A stretch of 11,035 nucleotides of DNA from Anaerolineaceae bacterium UBA4781 (lineage in GTDB: Bacteria > Chloroflexota > Anaerolineae > Anaerolineales > Anaerolineaceae), in the NCBI GenBank assembly GCA_002403105.1, contig DHHD01000087.1, positions 62,882-73,916 on the forward strand. The letters are read 5' to 3'. The notes under the pieces were generated by a model that did no database searches, was not told the origin of the DNA, and saw only the letters and a program-made list of their open reading frames with translations. Shown piece by piece: positions 1 to 6,054 of this stretch. The translations under genes were made by a program, and so were the position numbers. Every line of letters begins with the position of its first letter. Within the stretch, counting starts at the first letter, position 1.

Positions 1-40
1 TGCCGGCGCCCCCAACGCCACCATCGGTATCGGTCGCTAA
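1..40 (+). CDS. C-terminal end of a small membrane peptide gene (copy 1, partial)
   Basis: The first 40 bases encode the tail AGAPNATIGIGR followed by TAA. They match positions 431-470, the end of the complete 43-residue peptide, at 39 of 40 bases; the one difference is silent (AAC versus AAT). The gene body lies upstream of the window. Similarity stops right after the stop codon, so what is seen is conservation of the coding end, not of a long DNA block. Function is unknown; it is annotated as a paralogue of the 339-470 peptide. Confidence 0.8.
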   Translation, partial: AGAPNATIGIGR

Positions 41-64
41 TCAAACACTTTAGGAGTATTTAAC

Positions 65-310
65 ATGCTTAAGAAAATAGAAAATTACAACTACAACAAA
101 TCCACCCGCGATATGGAATACAGCCGCTTGCTCTCCGCTGCCGTCATCAACCGCAGCTTCTGCAACATGCTGCTTTCCGATCCATCCAAAGCCATCACCA
201 ATGGCTACAGCGGTGAAAAGTTCAACCTCAGCCAGGAAGCCCAAGAAAAGGTCACCACCATCCGTGCTACCTCTCTGCAGGAATTTGCTGCCAAATTGGC
301 TGCGCTCTAA
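65..310 (+). CDS. 81-aa protein resembling NHLP/Os1348-clan small proteins
   Basis: An 81-residue soluble protein with a good ribosome site (AGGAG, 8 bases before ATG). After a polar N-terminus (residues 1-18), the pattern is RLLSAAVINRSFCNMLLSDP (20-39), a Gly-Tyr turn (47-48), then LSQEAQEKV and a helical end rich in Ala and Leu. A helix with F..xLLxDPxxA, followed by LxxEExxxxxxI and a terminal amphipathic helix, is how I recall the nitrile hydratase leader-peptide (NHLP) clan, including the Os1348 group of Chloroflexota. In that clan such domains often serve as leader peptides of ribosomally made natural products. Here there is no obvious core peptide after the leader-like domain, and no modifying enzyme in the window. 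It sits between two copies of a small membrane peptide gene, 24 bp after the first and 28 bp before the second, so the three are probably co-transcribed. The family call is by eye. Confidence 0.7.
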   Translation: MLKKIENYNYNKSTRDMEYSRLLSAAVINRSFCNMLLSDPSKAITNGYSGEKFNLSQEAQEKVTTIRATSLQEFAAKLAAL

Positions 311-338
311 TCAGAAAAAATATATCAGGAGAAATACC

Positions 339-470
339 ATGAAAAACCTAACCAACAAAATCAATATTTTTGCAGGACAAAAGGGACAACTCGTCTTGGT
401 TATCCTCACCATCGCTTTGTTCGTACTGGCTGCCGGCGCCCCCAATGCCACCATCGGTATCGGTCGCTAA
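339..470 (+). CDS. 43-aa single-span membrane peptide with conserved GAPNATIGIGR tail (copy 2)
   Basis: A 43-residue peptide: polar, basic N-terminus (MKNLTNKINIFAGQKG), one hydrophobic helix at about 17-32 (QLVLVILTIALFVLAA), and a short tail GAPNATIGIGR. The ATG at 339 follows AGGAGA with 7 bases of spacing, a convincing start. Positive charges before the helix predict the N-terminus inside and the tail outside the membrane, where it could be cleaved (a signal-peptide-like AAG-A junction) or displayed. The tail is identical in the partial copy at the window start, so it is under selection as protein. I do not recognise the family. A secreted peptide signal, a small membrane subunit or a modified-peptide precursor are all possible. 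Confidence 0.75.
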   Translation: MKNLTNKINIFAGQKGQLVLVILTIALFVLAAGAPNATIGIGR

Positions 471-526
471 ATAAGTCCTTTCATCTGTATACTGCATCTC
501 AACCAGAAGGGAGCAATATTTTCTTT

Positions 527-543
527 CTGGCATAAAACTTGCT
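527..543 (+). promoter_or_regulatory. Possible sigma-54-type -24/-12 element (or a sigma-70 -35 overlap)
   Basis: CTGGCATAAAACTTGCT has the spacing and both key dinucleotides (GG and GC) of the sigma-54 consensus YTGGCACGRNNNTTGCW, about 50 bases before the kinase-like gene. Its TTGCTT could instead be a -35 box, paired with TATCTT at 563-568 (18-bp spacer). Chloroflexota are not generally known for sigma-54, so chance is a real alternative. A 6-bp inverted repeat (503-508 with 525-530) overlaps the left edge. Confidence 0.25.
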
Positions 544-591
544 TAATGCTTACTGTTTTGAATATCTTAATGTTTAGTGGATAGATAATTA

Positions 592-1212
592 ATGGAAAAC
601 TTACAGCAGACCAAACATATGCAGTCCATCCTCGTGACCAGCACAAGGACATATGTTAATAATGCGTCCATCGCGGCTGATCTGGCTGCCATGGTAGCAC
701 AATCGGGCAAGAAAACGATACTGCTGGATGCCGACCTTAACCGACCGGTCATTCACCGTGTTTTTGAACTTCCCAATCGGGTCGGTTTGAGCGATGTGCT
801 GCAGGGTCAGCGCACGGTTAATGCGATCATACATTCCATGCTCGAGGGTAATTTGCATATCATCACCAGCGGCAGTATGCCCACCATGACCAAGGACCTC
901 ATCGGCACCAAAGAAATGAGCAATCTGATCAAACAATTGAAGCAGGAATACGAAAAGATATTTATCCATGGTCCAGCTTTCTTTTACAATGAAGCCACCC
1001 TGCTCGCCGCGCAAGTGGATGGTGTGGTGCTTATGATCAACCCAAGCTATGCAAAATCAGAAGCAACCCAGGCTATCGTGGAACGCTTTCAAAAAACTGG
1101 TTCCACCATCATTGGGATCGTGATGCGCGACCAACCCAAGTATCAATCCAACCAATCCACATTCATCAACCGCCTGTTGAATTACGATAAGCACAACCGA
1201 TTGGAGCCGTAA
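592..1212 (+). CDS. CpsD/BY-kinase-like P-loop protein with degenerate ATP-binding motifs
   Basis: A 206-residue protein with the fold pattern of bacterial tyrosine kinase/MinD-type ATPases of polysaccharide export: SILVTS start, helix ASIAADLAAMVAQSGKK, TILLDADLNRP (42-52, the Walker A' element), GLSDVLQG (65-72), and VDGVVLMINPSYAKSEATQAI (142-162). Where family members have P-G-E-G-K-S-T, this protein has T-Y-V-N-N-A-S (20-26), so the Walker A glycines and lysine are gone. The Walker B aspartate (VIIDxPP in relatives) is a histidine at 126 (IFIHGPA). There is no C-terminal tyrosine cluster. The frame is intact, so this is more likely a pseudoenzyme or scaffold than a decaying gene. The ribosome site is weak (TGGATAG). 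It follows the small-peptide genes and ends before a terminator at 1252. A role with an exopolysaccharide or peptide export system upstream is inference. Confidence 0.8.
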   Translation: MENLQQTKHMQSILVTSTRTYVNNASIAADLAAMVAQSGKKTILLDADLNRPVIHRVFELPNRVGLSDVLQGQRTVNAIIHSMLEGNLHIITSGSMPTMTKDLIGTKEMSNLIKQLKQEYEKIFIHGPAFFYNEATLLAAQVDGVVLMINPSYAKSEATQAIVERFQKTGSTIIGIVMRDQPKYQSNQSTFINRLLNYDKHNRLEP

Positions 1213-1251
1213 ACCCCCTCTATTTCCTTAAAATCTAGTTCTCTATCCACT

Positions 1252-1284
1252 GGCTGCTTTTCAAAAAAAACAGCCTTGTTTTTT
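1252..1284 (+). terminator. Rho-independent terminator after the kinase-like gene
   Basis: GGCTG (1252-1256) pairs with CAGCC (1271-1275); the stem can extend through TTTT/AAAA. It is followed by TTGTTTTTT. It lies 40 bases after the stop at 1212 and closes the left-hand + strand unit. Confidence 0.6.
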
Positions 1285-1305
1285 ATAGCGCATTTCACCT
1301 ACAAT
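1276..1305 (+). promoter_or_regulatory. Candidate sigma-70 promoter of the GH3-family gene
   Basis: TTGTTT (1276-1281), an 18-bp spacer and TACAAT (1300-1305), 25 bases before the ATG at 1331. The -35 overlaps the U-tract of the preceding terminator, so one transcription unit ends where the next begins. The purine-rich ribosome site GGGAGAGAGGA is at 1309-1319. Confidence 0.45.
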
Positions 1306-1330
1306 CTAAGGGAGAGAGGAACAAACACCT

Positions 1331-2482
1331 ATGTCAACCAATCCTTCCGTGAATCCCCTGCAGCAAATGCAGCAGATGGTCGAACCCTGGCATCAAGCCA
1401 TTCAAGATCCAGAAAAAGCACAGCGCACAGTTCTTAATAAATTTGTAACTATCTATACCCAAACCAAATTTGGTAAACAACACGGAATCACCAATATCGA
1501 GAATACAGAAGATTTCCGCCGGGCATTCCCTGCCCGAAGCTATGAAAAGTATAAACCGATCATCCAGCAGGTGATGGCAGGCGATACCGATCTTTTATTG
1601 AATGAAGAACCGATCGGGTGGGCGATCACCCGCGGCACCACGAAAGGGGAAAATAAATTCATCCCCATGACCCCCACCGATCTCAAAATGCGCGTTTCGG
1701 CAGGCAGGGCAGTCGTCAATTTTGTCCTGCAATCCAAGCGCTTTGATATCTTTCAAGGAGTGAATCTCAATCTGAATTTTCCCAGTGTGGTAGGGCATAT
1801 TCGCGTGGGCGAGAAAGATCTGGAATACGGTTACAGCTCCGGCATCTATACCCGGCATGTCAGCGCCCTCACCCCTGTCAAATCCATGCCCACCCAGGAT
1901 GAGATCGACGCGCTGGGAGGAGGAAAAACCCGGAAGGATTGGGATGCCCGTTTCGAGCTGGCTTACACAAAATGCCTGAACCAGAACGTCACCCTGGTGG
2001 GCGGAGTAGCGCCCACCGCTCAACAGTTCGCCAAATACCTGCGCCGTACGCATGCCTGCCTGCCCAAAGATATTTGGAAAGTACTCATTATGACCCTCGG
2101 GTCCGTGCCCGGCATCAACACCCGCCTGGCTCAAGATCTATGGGATTTTTATGGGCGCCAGGCTGCCATCCGTGAAATTTATGGAGCCACAGAGGGGATG
2201 TTCGGTCAGCAATTGGATGAAAACCGTGCCTGGGTGCCCAATTATGATCTGTTCTTCTTTGAAGTGAAAACCCGCTCAGGCATTAAGATGCTGCATGAGA
2301 TGAAGCCCGGAGAAAGCGGGAGTCTGATCGTATCCACCCCCATTTTTCCACGCTACCAGATCGGGGATCGTATTCTGGCATTCAAGGCTCCTTACTTTCG
2401 CTGTATCGGGAGAGATAATTGGAAAACGCCCATCCAATATGCATGGCATGAATTCAATACATTAAATTTGGGACGGCTATAA
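1331..2482 (+). CDS. Short GH3-family acyl-adenylating (amido synthetase-like) protein
   Basis: A 383-residue member of the GH3 branch of the adenylate-forming (ANL) superfamily; characterised plant members activate a carboxylic acid with ATP and join it to an amino acid. Visible motifs: the entry region DFRRAFPARSYEKYKPII (61-78), a phosphate-binding loop TRGTTKGENKFIPMT (100-114, matching SSGTTxGxxKxIPxT), YGATEG (284-289, adenine/acyl site), and YQIGD (342-346, the ribose-binding aspartate motif). The N-terminal domain is therefore complete. The protein stops soon after GRDNW, and the mobile C-terminal domain that brings family members to roughly 500-600 residues is missing. Either this is a compact bacterial type or the end was lost. 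Substrate unknown. The stop lies 2 bp from the stop of the convergent membrane protein. Confidence 0.85.
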   Translation: MSTNPSVNPLQQMQQMVEPWHQAIQDPEKAQRTVLNKFVTIYTQTKFGKQHGITNIENTEDFRRAFPARSYEKYKPIIQQVMAGDTDLLLNEEPIGWAITRGTTKGENKFIPMTPTDLKMRVSAGRAVVNFVLQSKRFDIFQGVNLNLNFPSVVGHIRVGEKDLEYGYSSGIYTRHVSALTPVKSMPTQDEIDALGGGKTRKDWDARFELAYTKCLNQNVTLVGGVAPTAQQFAKYLRRTHACLPKDIWKVLIMTLGSVPGINTRLAQDLWDFYGRQAAIREIYGATEGMFGQQLDENRAWVPNYDLFFFEVKTRSGIKMLHEMKPGESGSLIVSTPIFPRYQIGDRILAFKAPYFRCIGRDNWKTPIQYAWHEFNTLNLGRL

Positions 2483-2484
2483 GA

Positions 2485-2928
2485 TCATTGGATCAATTGC
2501 TGAAGAATGGTGCTGAGCAGGATCGCTATTCCCAGGGCGACAAAGAAACCCGGGATCAACATGACCGGTTCAAACATACCACAACTCCCGGCAGCCAAAC
2601 CCAGAAAAATGAAGATATACAGAAACAGCATGGTCAGATTGTGGCGCAGTTGTTTAATGAAGATGCGGAACAGCAGTTCCAGGGTAAGGATGGCAGCATT
2701 TCCTAAAAAGAGCAGTGGCACGACCCGGAAATCAAATTCGTAATTCGCCAGCCAGGTGCGCAGCATGGGGAACCATACCAGGTCCGGCAGACGCCAATCG
2801 GCAATCCAATGCTGAAAACCAGCCAGAATGGCAGTGCCCATCCAGATCAACATCAACGCCCAGATCACTGTTGCAAATCTGTCGTTGACTACAATTTCAT
2901 CCCGGTCGCGCAAACCCAGATCATCCAT
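2485..2928 (-). CDS. 147-aa four-helix membrane protein (paralogue of the 157-aa neighbour)
   Basis: Four predicted membrane helices at about 18-38, 69-91, 98-116 and 120-142, with a hydrophilic start (MDDLGLRDRDEIVVNDR). It aligns along its length with the next gene: IWALMLIWMGTAIL resembles AWAAVLIWAGLVFL, and LGNAAILTLELLFR resembles LGAGVITIIEILIR, so the two arose by duplication. The layout of small paired helices with Trp-Gly motifs recalls DUF5668/LiaF-type membrane domains, but that is only a resemblance. No catalytic motif is visible. The ribosome site is weak (AGAG). A hairpin at 2950-2977 separates it from the upstream paralogue, so it may depend on readthrough. Confidence 0.7.
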   Translation of the reverse strand: MDDLGLRDRDEIVVNDRFATVIWALMLIWMGTAILAGFQHWIADWRLPDLVWFPMLRTWLANYEFDFRVVPLLFLGNAAILTLELLFRIFIKQLRHNLTMLFLYIFIFLGLAAGSCGMFEPVMLIPGFFVALGIAILLSTILQQLIQ

Positions 2929-2949
2929 GGCGCTCTATTATAAAACGAA

Positions 2950-2977
2950 AAGTGGCATGTGTAAAAACATGCCACTT
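2950..2977 (-). terminator. Strong hairpin between the two membrane-protein genes
   Basis: A perfect 11-bp stem, AAGTGGCATGT (2950-2960) with ACATGCCACTT (2967-2977), and a 6-base loop. Read on the - strand it is followed by TTTCGTTTTATAAT, an imperfect U-tract. It lies 20 bases after the 157-aa gene and 21 bases before the start of the 147-aa gene. It may end most transcripts of the first gene and so lower expression of the second. Confidence 0.6.
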
Positions 2978-2996
2978 ATGTTTGAAAGTTTTTTGA

Positions 2997-3470
2997 TTAT
3001 TTCTTCTTCATCAAACCACCCAGCATCACACTCACACCGATCGCGATCAGCATGAGCGGCCAGATGATATACCAGTTAAAAAAGGGTGATAGACCCCAGC
3101 CAATTAAGAAAGCTGCAAATACCAGTTTCCCACCCACATGAGATTTAAAAGCCGGCACGAGCAGGCGGATCAAGATTTCTATGATCGTAATAACTCCGGC
3201 GCCCAGTGCGATCATATGAAAGGTATTGAATGCCATCAATTCACCCAAGCCGTTGAATATCCAGGAATGGCGGACGTTCATGCCAATGGCTTGCCACCAG
3301 CCCAAATTATTTCCCAAGAATACCAACCCTGCCCAGATCAGAACCGCTGCCCACGCAATGGAACTCAGCAGATCATGTTCTTCTGTTTTTTCTTCATGCT
3401 TTTCCTGTTCTTTTTCGTTTTTCTCGTCAACCATCTTTTCATCTTTTTCGTTCAAATCTTTATCAGACAT
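2997..3470 (-). CDS. 157-aa membrane protein with charged N-terminal tail
   Basis: The N-terminal 32 residues are nearly all Lys, Glu, Asp and His, a likely disordered or coiled cytoplasmic tail. Membrane helices follow at about 34-54, 84-107, 114-130 and 133-153, and the end is basic (KKK). It is a paralogue of the 147-aa protein downstream, with matching helix motifs, but only this copy has the long charged tail. The start is well supported: GGAGGA lies 5-6 bases before ATG. A LiaF/DUF5668-like membrane domain is the closest thing I can name, with low certainty. No enzyme motif is seen. Confidence 0.75.
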   Translation of the reverse strand: MSDKDLNEKDEKMVDEKNEKEQEKHEEKTEEHDLLSSIAWAAVLIWAGLVFLGNNLGWWQAIGMNVRHSWIFNGLGELMAFNTFHMIALGAGVITIIEILIRLLVPAFKSHVGGKLVFAAFLIGWGLSPFFNWYIIWPLMLIAIGVSVMLGGLMKKK

Positions 3471-3596
3471 AAGAATCCTCCATTATTTCTCTGCTTCTAC
3501 ACTTAATAATACGAAATATTTCTGATTGAGTTGCTTAAAATAAACAAATCGAACCCTGTATCCAATGATATTTCAAGGTTTCAGAGAAAAATTGGT

Positions 3597-4691
3597 TTAC
3601 TTCAATTCCTGATCAAAAAAATCGATGGTGCGTTGGATAAAAAGGGTATCCCCGCTGTTTTGAAATGTATGCGGCTGGTCTTCATAAAAATAACAGTACA
3701 CTTCTTTTTGAAGAATGCCCAGATCAGAACACAACTGGTCGGACCATGCCAGCGGCACCACTTTATCTGCTTCGCCATGATGGATGCTCAACGGTGTGGT
3801 AATGCGATCCAGATAGGTGCTGGCGGAAAGGGTACTCAATACTGCATCGGTGGTTTGAATGCCAGGATTGCCGCGCCCATCATCGGTATCGAAGTATTCC
3901 AGATTGATCTTTTCATCCGCGTTGATGGATGCATATAACACTGCGGCATCGATCTCCTTGTCAATTTCCAATACGCGCAGCATGATCCCACCTCCCATGC
4001 TATGCCCCCAGATGCCGATATGTTCCCCATCCGCATTTTCCAATGGACCGGCTGTGCCGGCTTGCGTGCGAACCAGCGCCAGCAGGTTCAACGTATCGAT
4101 CGTGTCGCCGATCCCTACCGGGTCATAAGCATCATCCGAAGCACCATAGCCACGCAGGTTGGGATGCAGCACGATATAACCGGCTTCCGCCAGTGCATCA
4201 GTATAACGCGTGGAATAATCGAGCATGCTGTACTCGGCAGGATCAATATAGCCATGCAGGAGAACAATGACCGGGAACGGACCCTCCCCATCCGGAACGT
4301 TCAAAAAGCCATACAATTCCAAGCCTTCGCTGCGGTATTTGAACACAGTTCGGGTGAAGGAACCGCCATTAGTAAGCGTACCCTCGGTTTGAATGACGCC
4401 GCCGCCGTAGCTGCGCGCGCTCAACGCTTCGATAGTGTAGCTAACAAATGGATTGGGGGTCGGGGTAATGGTGGGCAGAGGGGTGGTGGTGAATTTTGGG
4501 GTGGGAGTGATGGTGGGGGTAAAGGTTGGAATGGGGGTGACGGTGGGGCTAACACGCTGCACCAACGGCTCGGGGAGTTCTTCTTCTCGACTGCAAGCGA
4601 TAGTGAGGAACAGCAAAGCAGCTGCGACCAATAAAACCATAAATCGCAAAAGAGTTTTATGCAGGGTTCCTGACATTCCAACGCTAGACAT
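3597..4691 (-). CDS. Secreted alpha/beta hydrolase lipoprotein with Thr-Pro linker
   Basis: A 364-residue protein. Residues 13-32 form a signal sequence ending FLTIAC, with Cys33 as probable lipidation site (a slightly non-standard lipobox). A Thr/Pro-rich linker at about 50-80 then spaces the enzyme from the membrane. From about residue 110 the sequence is a dienelactone-hydrolase/S9-type alpha/beta hydrolase: VIVLLHGY (141-148, oxyanion strand), HPNLRGYGAS (176-185), nucleophile elbow GHSMGG with Ser231, acid HHGEADKVVP with Asp309, and base PHTF with His341. The triad is complete, so an active esterase or peptidase on the outer face of the membrane is expected; the substrate is unknown. 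M1 has CACAGG as a poor ribosome site; M6 (4676) is an alternative start that changes only the tip of the signal peptide. It has its own candidate promoter at 4790-4818. Confidence 0.88.
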   Translation of the reverse strand: MSSVGMSGTLHKTLLRFMVLLVAAALLFLTIACSREEELPEPLVQRVSPTVTPIPTFTPTITPTPKFTTTPLPTITPTPNPFVSYTIEALSARSYGGGVIQTEGTLTNGGSFTRTVFKYRSEGLELYGFLNVPDGEGPFPVIVLLHGYIDPAEYSMLDYSTRYTDALAEAGYIVLHPNLRGYGASDDAYDPVGIGDTIDTLNLLALVRTQAGTAGPLENADGEHIGIWGHSMGGGIMLRVLEIDKEIDAAVLYASINADEKINLEYFDTDDGRGNPGIQTTDAVLSTLSASTYLDRITTPLSIHHGEADKVVPLAWSDQLCSDLGILQKEVYCYFYEDQPHTFQNSGDTLFIQRTIDFFDQELK

Positions 4692-4706
4692 GCCTGTGAT
4701 AATACT

Positions 4707-4731
4707 ATGCTTTCTTGGGCTGAGAAAGCAT
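4707..4731. repeat. 9-bp inverted repeat in the leader of the hydrolase gene
   Basis: ATGCTTTCT (4707-4715) pairs with AGAAAGCAT (4723-4731) around a 7-base loop, 16 bases before the hydrolase start. On the + strand it is followed by GTTTTTG, so it resembles a terminator in the wrong direction for its neighbours. In the hydrolase transcript it would form a stem close to the ribosome site and could limit translation. Confidence 0.5.
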
Positions 4732-4754
4732 GTTTTTGCTTCTTACACATAACT

Positions 4755-4788
4755 AATACATACTGATTACAATAAATCAGAATGTATT
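4755..4788. repeat. 14-bp imperfect inverted repeat upstream of the hydrolase
   Basis: AATACATACTGATT (4755-4768) is complementary to AATCAGAATGTATT (4775-4788) except for one A-A mismatch, with a 6-base loop. It follows the candidate -10 at 4790-4795, placing it at the start of the hydrolase transcript. It may be an operator for a dimeric regulator or an RNA hairpin. Confidence 0.5.
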
Positions 4789-4789
4789 A

Positions 4790-4818
4790 AATATTTCAAG
4801 ATATTTTTTTGTTGTCAA
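4790..4818 (-). promoter_or_regulatory. Candidate sigma-70 promoter of the hydrolase gene
   Basis: On the - strand, a perfect TTGACA (4813-4818), a 17-bp spacer and AATATT (4790-4795; 4 of 6 matches to TATAAT). It lies after the 78-aa gene and about 100 bases before the hydrolase start. The AT-rich setting raises the chance of a fortuitous -10. Confidence 0.4.
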
Positions 4819-4853
4819 CATCTAGAGAGAATAGCGAACAACACATAAAATCA

Positions 4854-5090
4854 CTAATGCGCTCTATCTGATTTGGCAACAACAGTGGTATTTCCATTAA
4901 CCTCTTTATAAATCGGGATTTTTTCTCCTGCTACCTGTGCTTCGATAACAACACCAGATCCACCAAATTGTCCTCTGCCTGATTCATCCACCCATACTTT
5001 ACAAAAACCGCCCCCTTTCCAGGAAAGAGTAACATTAGCTTTCTTCCATGGATCATCTCTTCTATCGATCAAAATAAGAGTATTTGCCAT
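4854..5090 (-). CDS. 78-aa hypothetical protein, probably beta-rich
   Basis: A small protein without signal peptide or membrane helix. Alternating hydrophobic stretches (ANTLILIDRR, ANVTLSWKGGG, KVWVDESGRGQFGG, GVVIEAQVAGEKI, TTVVAKS) suggest a small beta-sandwich, somewhat like the carboxypeptidase-regulatory fold with its V-x-x-x-G-x-G-x-F/Y signature, but I cannot assign a family. The start is supported by AAGGAT 5 bases before ATG. It begins 39 bases after the end of the 255-aa gene on the same strand, with no terminator between, so the pair is likely one operon in the AT-rich accessory block. Confidence 0.6.
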   Translation of the reverse strand: MANTLILIDRRDDPWKKANVTLSWKGGGFCKVWVDESGRGQFGGSGVVIEAQVAGEKIPIYKEVNGNTTVVAKSDRAH

Positions 5091-5129
5091 TTTTATCCTT
5101 TTTTATTGCTGGTTATTTATTTGAACAAG

Positions 5130-5897
5130 TTATAGTTTTGAATCTGCCAAAATGTAATATTCCATAGCTTTTTCTTTTGCTTCGTCCAAATGTTCTTCAT
5201 CTACATTTGAGTAATCAAGTTGATTGATATCGAATGTTTTAACCGCCTTATAAAATTCTCTCCATGCGTTGTTTTTAATTCCTTCACAAAAATCTGCCAT
5301 TCTGAATATTTTCTCTGTATTTTCCAGGTATGCCACTGCATCGACTGGTTTTTTTTGTAGATTACGGTTATATACTTCAATTAAATTTTGTAAACTGGTA
5401 TTGAAATGCTCATTTGATATACTGGCGGCGGCAGCTGTTACTCCCAAAGTAACGCCTTTAAAAAGCACGTTCACGGCTGTTCCCAATATAGTATCTGCTG
5501 CTCCCTGTCCTTCGTAGATAATAGGATTTTTACCTGCCGTTGCAGTTTTCAAATTGCATGATTGAAACACTGTTAAAAAATAATATCCGTCAAAATTATC
5601 AGGGTTTAATTCAATTGCTTTCTCTGCCATTTTCTCCATTTCAGATAAGATCTTTGAATTTTTGTTACCTTGTTGGCTTGAACAAAGGAAATAGAAATAT
5701 AAAAAATCTGCAAATTCTCCATAAGCGCTCGAAATTAAAAACCTGTTTTCATTATCATTTAATGCATCAATTGCAGGGATTATCTTTTTTCGAATGTTAT
5801 CAGCAATTTGAAAATCCTTTATGTTTTTATTTTCAAAACCATTTTGCCAGTATTTATAAAATAATTTATATTGGGTATCGATATTTTGCTCAGCCAT
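5130..5897 (-). CDS. 255-aa hypothetical protein with TPR-like helices and a central hydrophobic stretch
   Basis: I choose the ATG at 5897 (MAEQNIDTQYK) because GGAGA lies 7 bases before it. The frame stays open upstream to 6134, but that part runs through a tRNA remnant and a terminator stem and cannot be real coding. The protein is mostly helical: KMAEKAIELNPDNFDGYYFL (89-108) is a good half TPR with its typical A-x-x-L-x-P-x-N pattern, and aromatic-rich helices surround it (YGEFADFLYFYFL, 59-71). A hydrophobic, small-residue segment at about 134-160 (ADTILGTAVNVLF onward) may insert into or lie on a membrane. No family recognised. The first gene of a two-gene unit with the 78-aa protein. 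Codon use is strongly AT-biased compared with the genes at both ends of the window. Confidence 0.65.
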   Translation of the reverse strand: MAEQNIDTQYKLFYKYWQNGFENKNIKDFQIADNIRKKIIPAIDALNDNENRFLISSAYGEFADFLYFYFLCSSQQGNKNSKILSEMEKMAEKAIELNPDNFDGYYFLTVFQSCNLKTATAGKNPIIYEGQGAADTILGTAVNVLFKGVTLGVTAAAASISNEHFNTSLQNLIEVYNRNLQKKPVDAVAYLENTEKIFRMADFCEGIKNNAWREFYKAVKTFDINQLDYSNVDEEHLDEAKEKAMEYYILADSKL

Positions 5898-5987
5898 ATT
5901 GAATCTCCATCGTATTTTTTTAATTATTTTGTTATTTTTTAAGAAAATATCATCACTACTCTGTCTTTTCTTACACACGCTTTTTTC

Positions 5988-5993
5988 ATTATA
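5988..5993 (-). promoter_or_regulatory. Candidate -10 box for the 255-aa/78-aa operon
   Basis: TATAAT on the - strand, about 90 bases before the ATG at 5897 and just past the terminator at 6021-6052. No convincing -35 lies at the right distance, so support is weak. Confidence 0.25.
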
Positions 5994-6020
5994 TAAGATA
6001 TTTTTTAAAAGCGTTTTAAA

Positions 6021-6052
6021 AAGATACAAAAGAATCTTATCTTTTGTATCTT
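6021..6052 (-). terminator. 13-bp perfect hairpin terminator next to a tRNA remnant
   Basis: AAGATACAAAAGA (6021-6033) pairs perfectly with TCTTTTGTATCTT (6040-6052), with a 6-base loop. On the - strand the stem runs into TTTTT. It starts 4 bases downstream of the tRNA 3'-end fragment at 6055-6093, as a terminator would follow a tRNA gene, which suggests that the end of a tRNA transcription unit was carried here together with its terminator. Confidence 0.65.
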
Positions 6053-6054
6053 CT

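Noticed and set aside
1595..2134. 179-aa - strand open frame inside the GH3 gene
   Set aside because: The + strand frame carries the conserved GH3 motifs; the antisense frame has no motifs or ribosome site.
4002..4634. 210-aa + strand open frame opposite the hydrolase
   Set aside because: A shadow of the hydrolase gene; low-complexity Gly stretches arise from the antisense of Thr-Pro codons.
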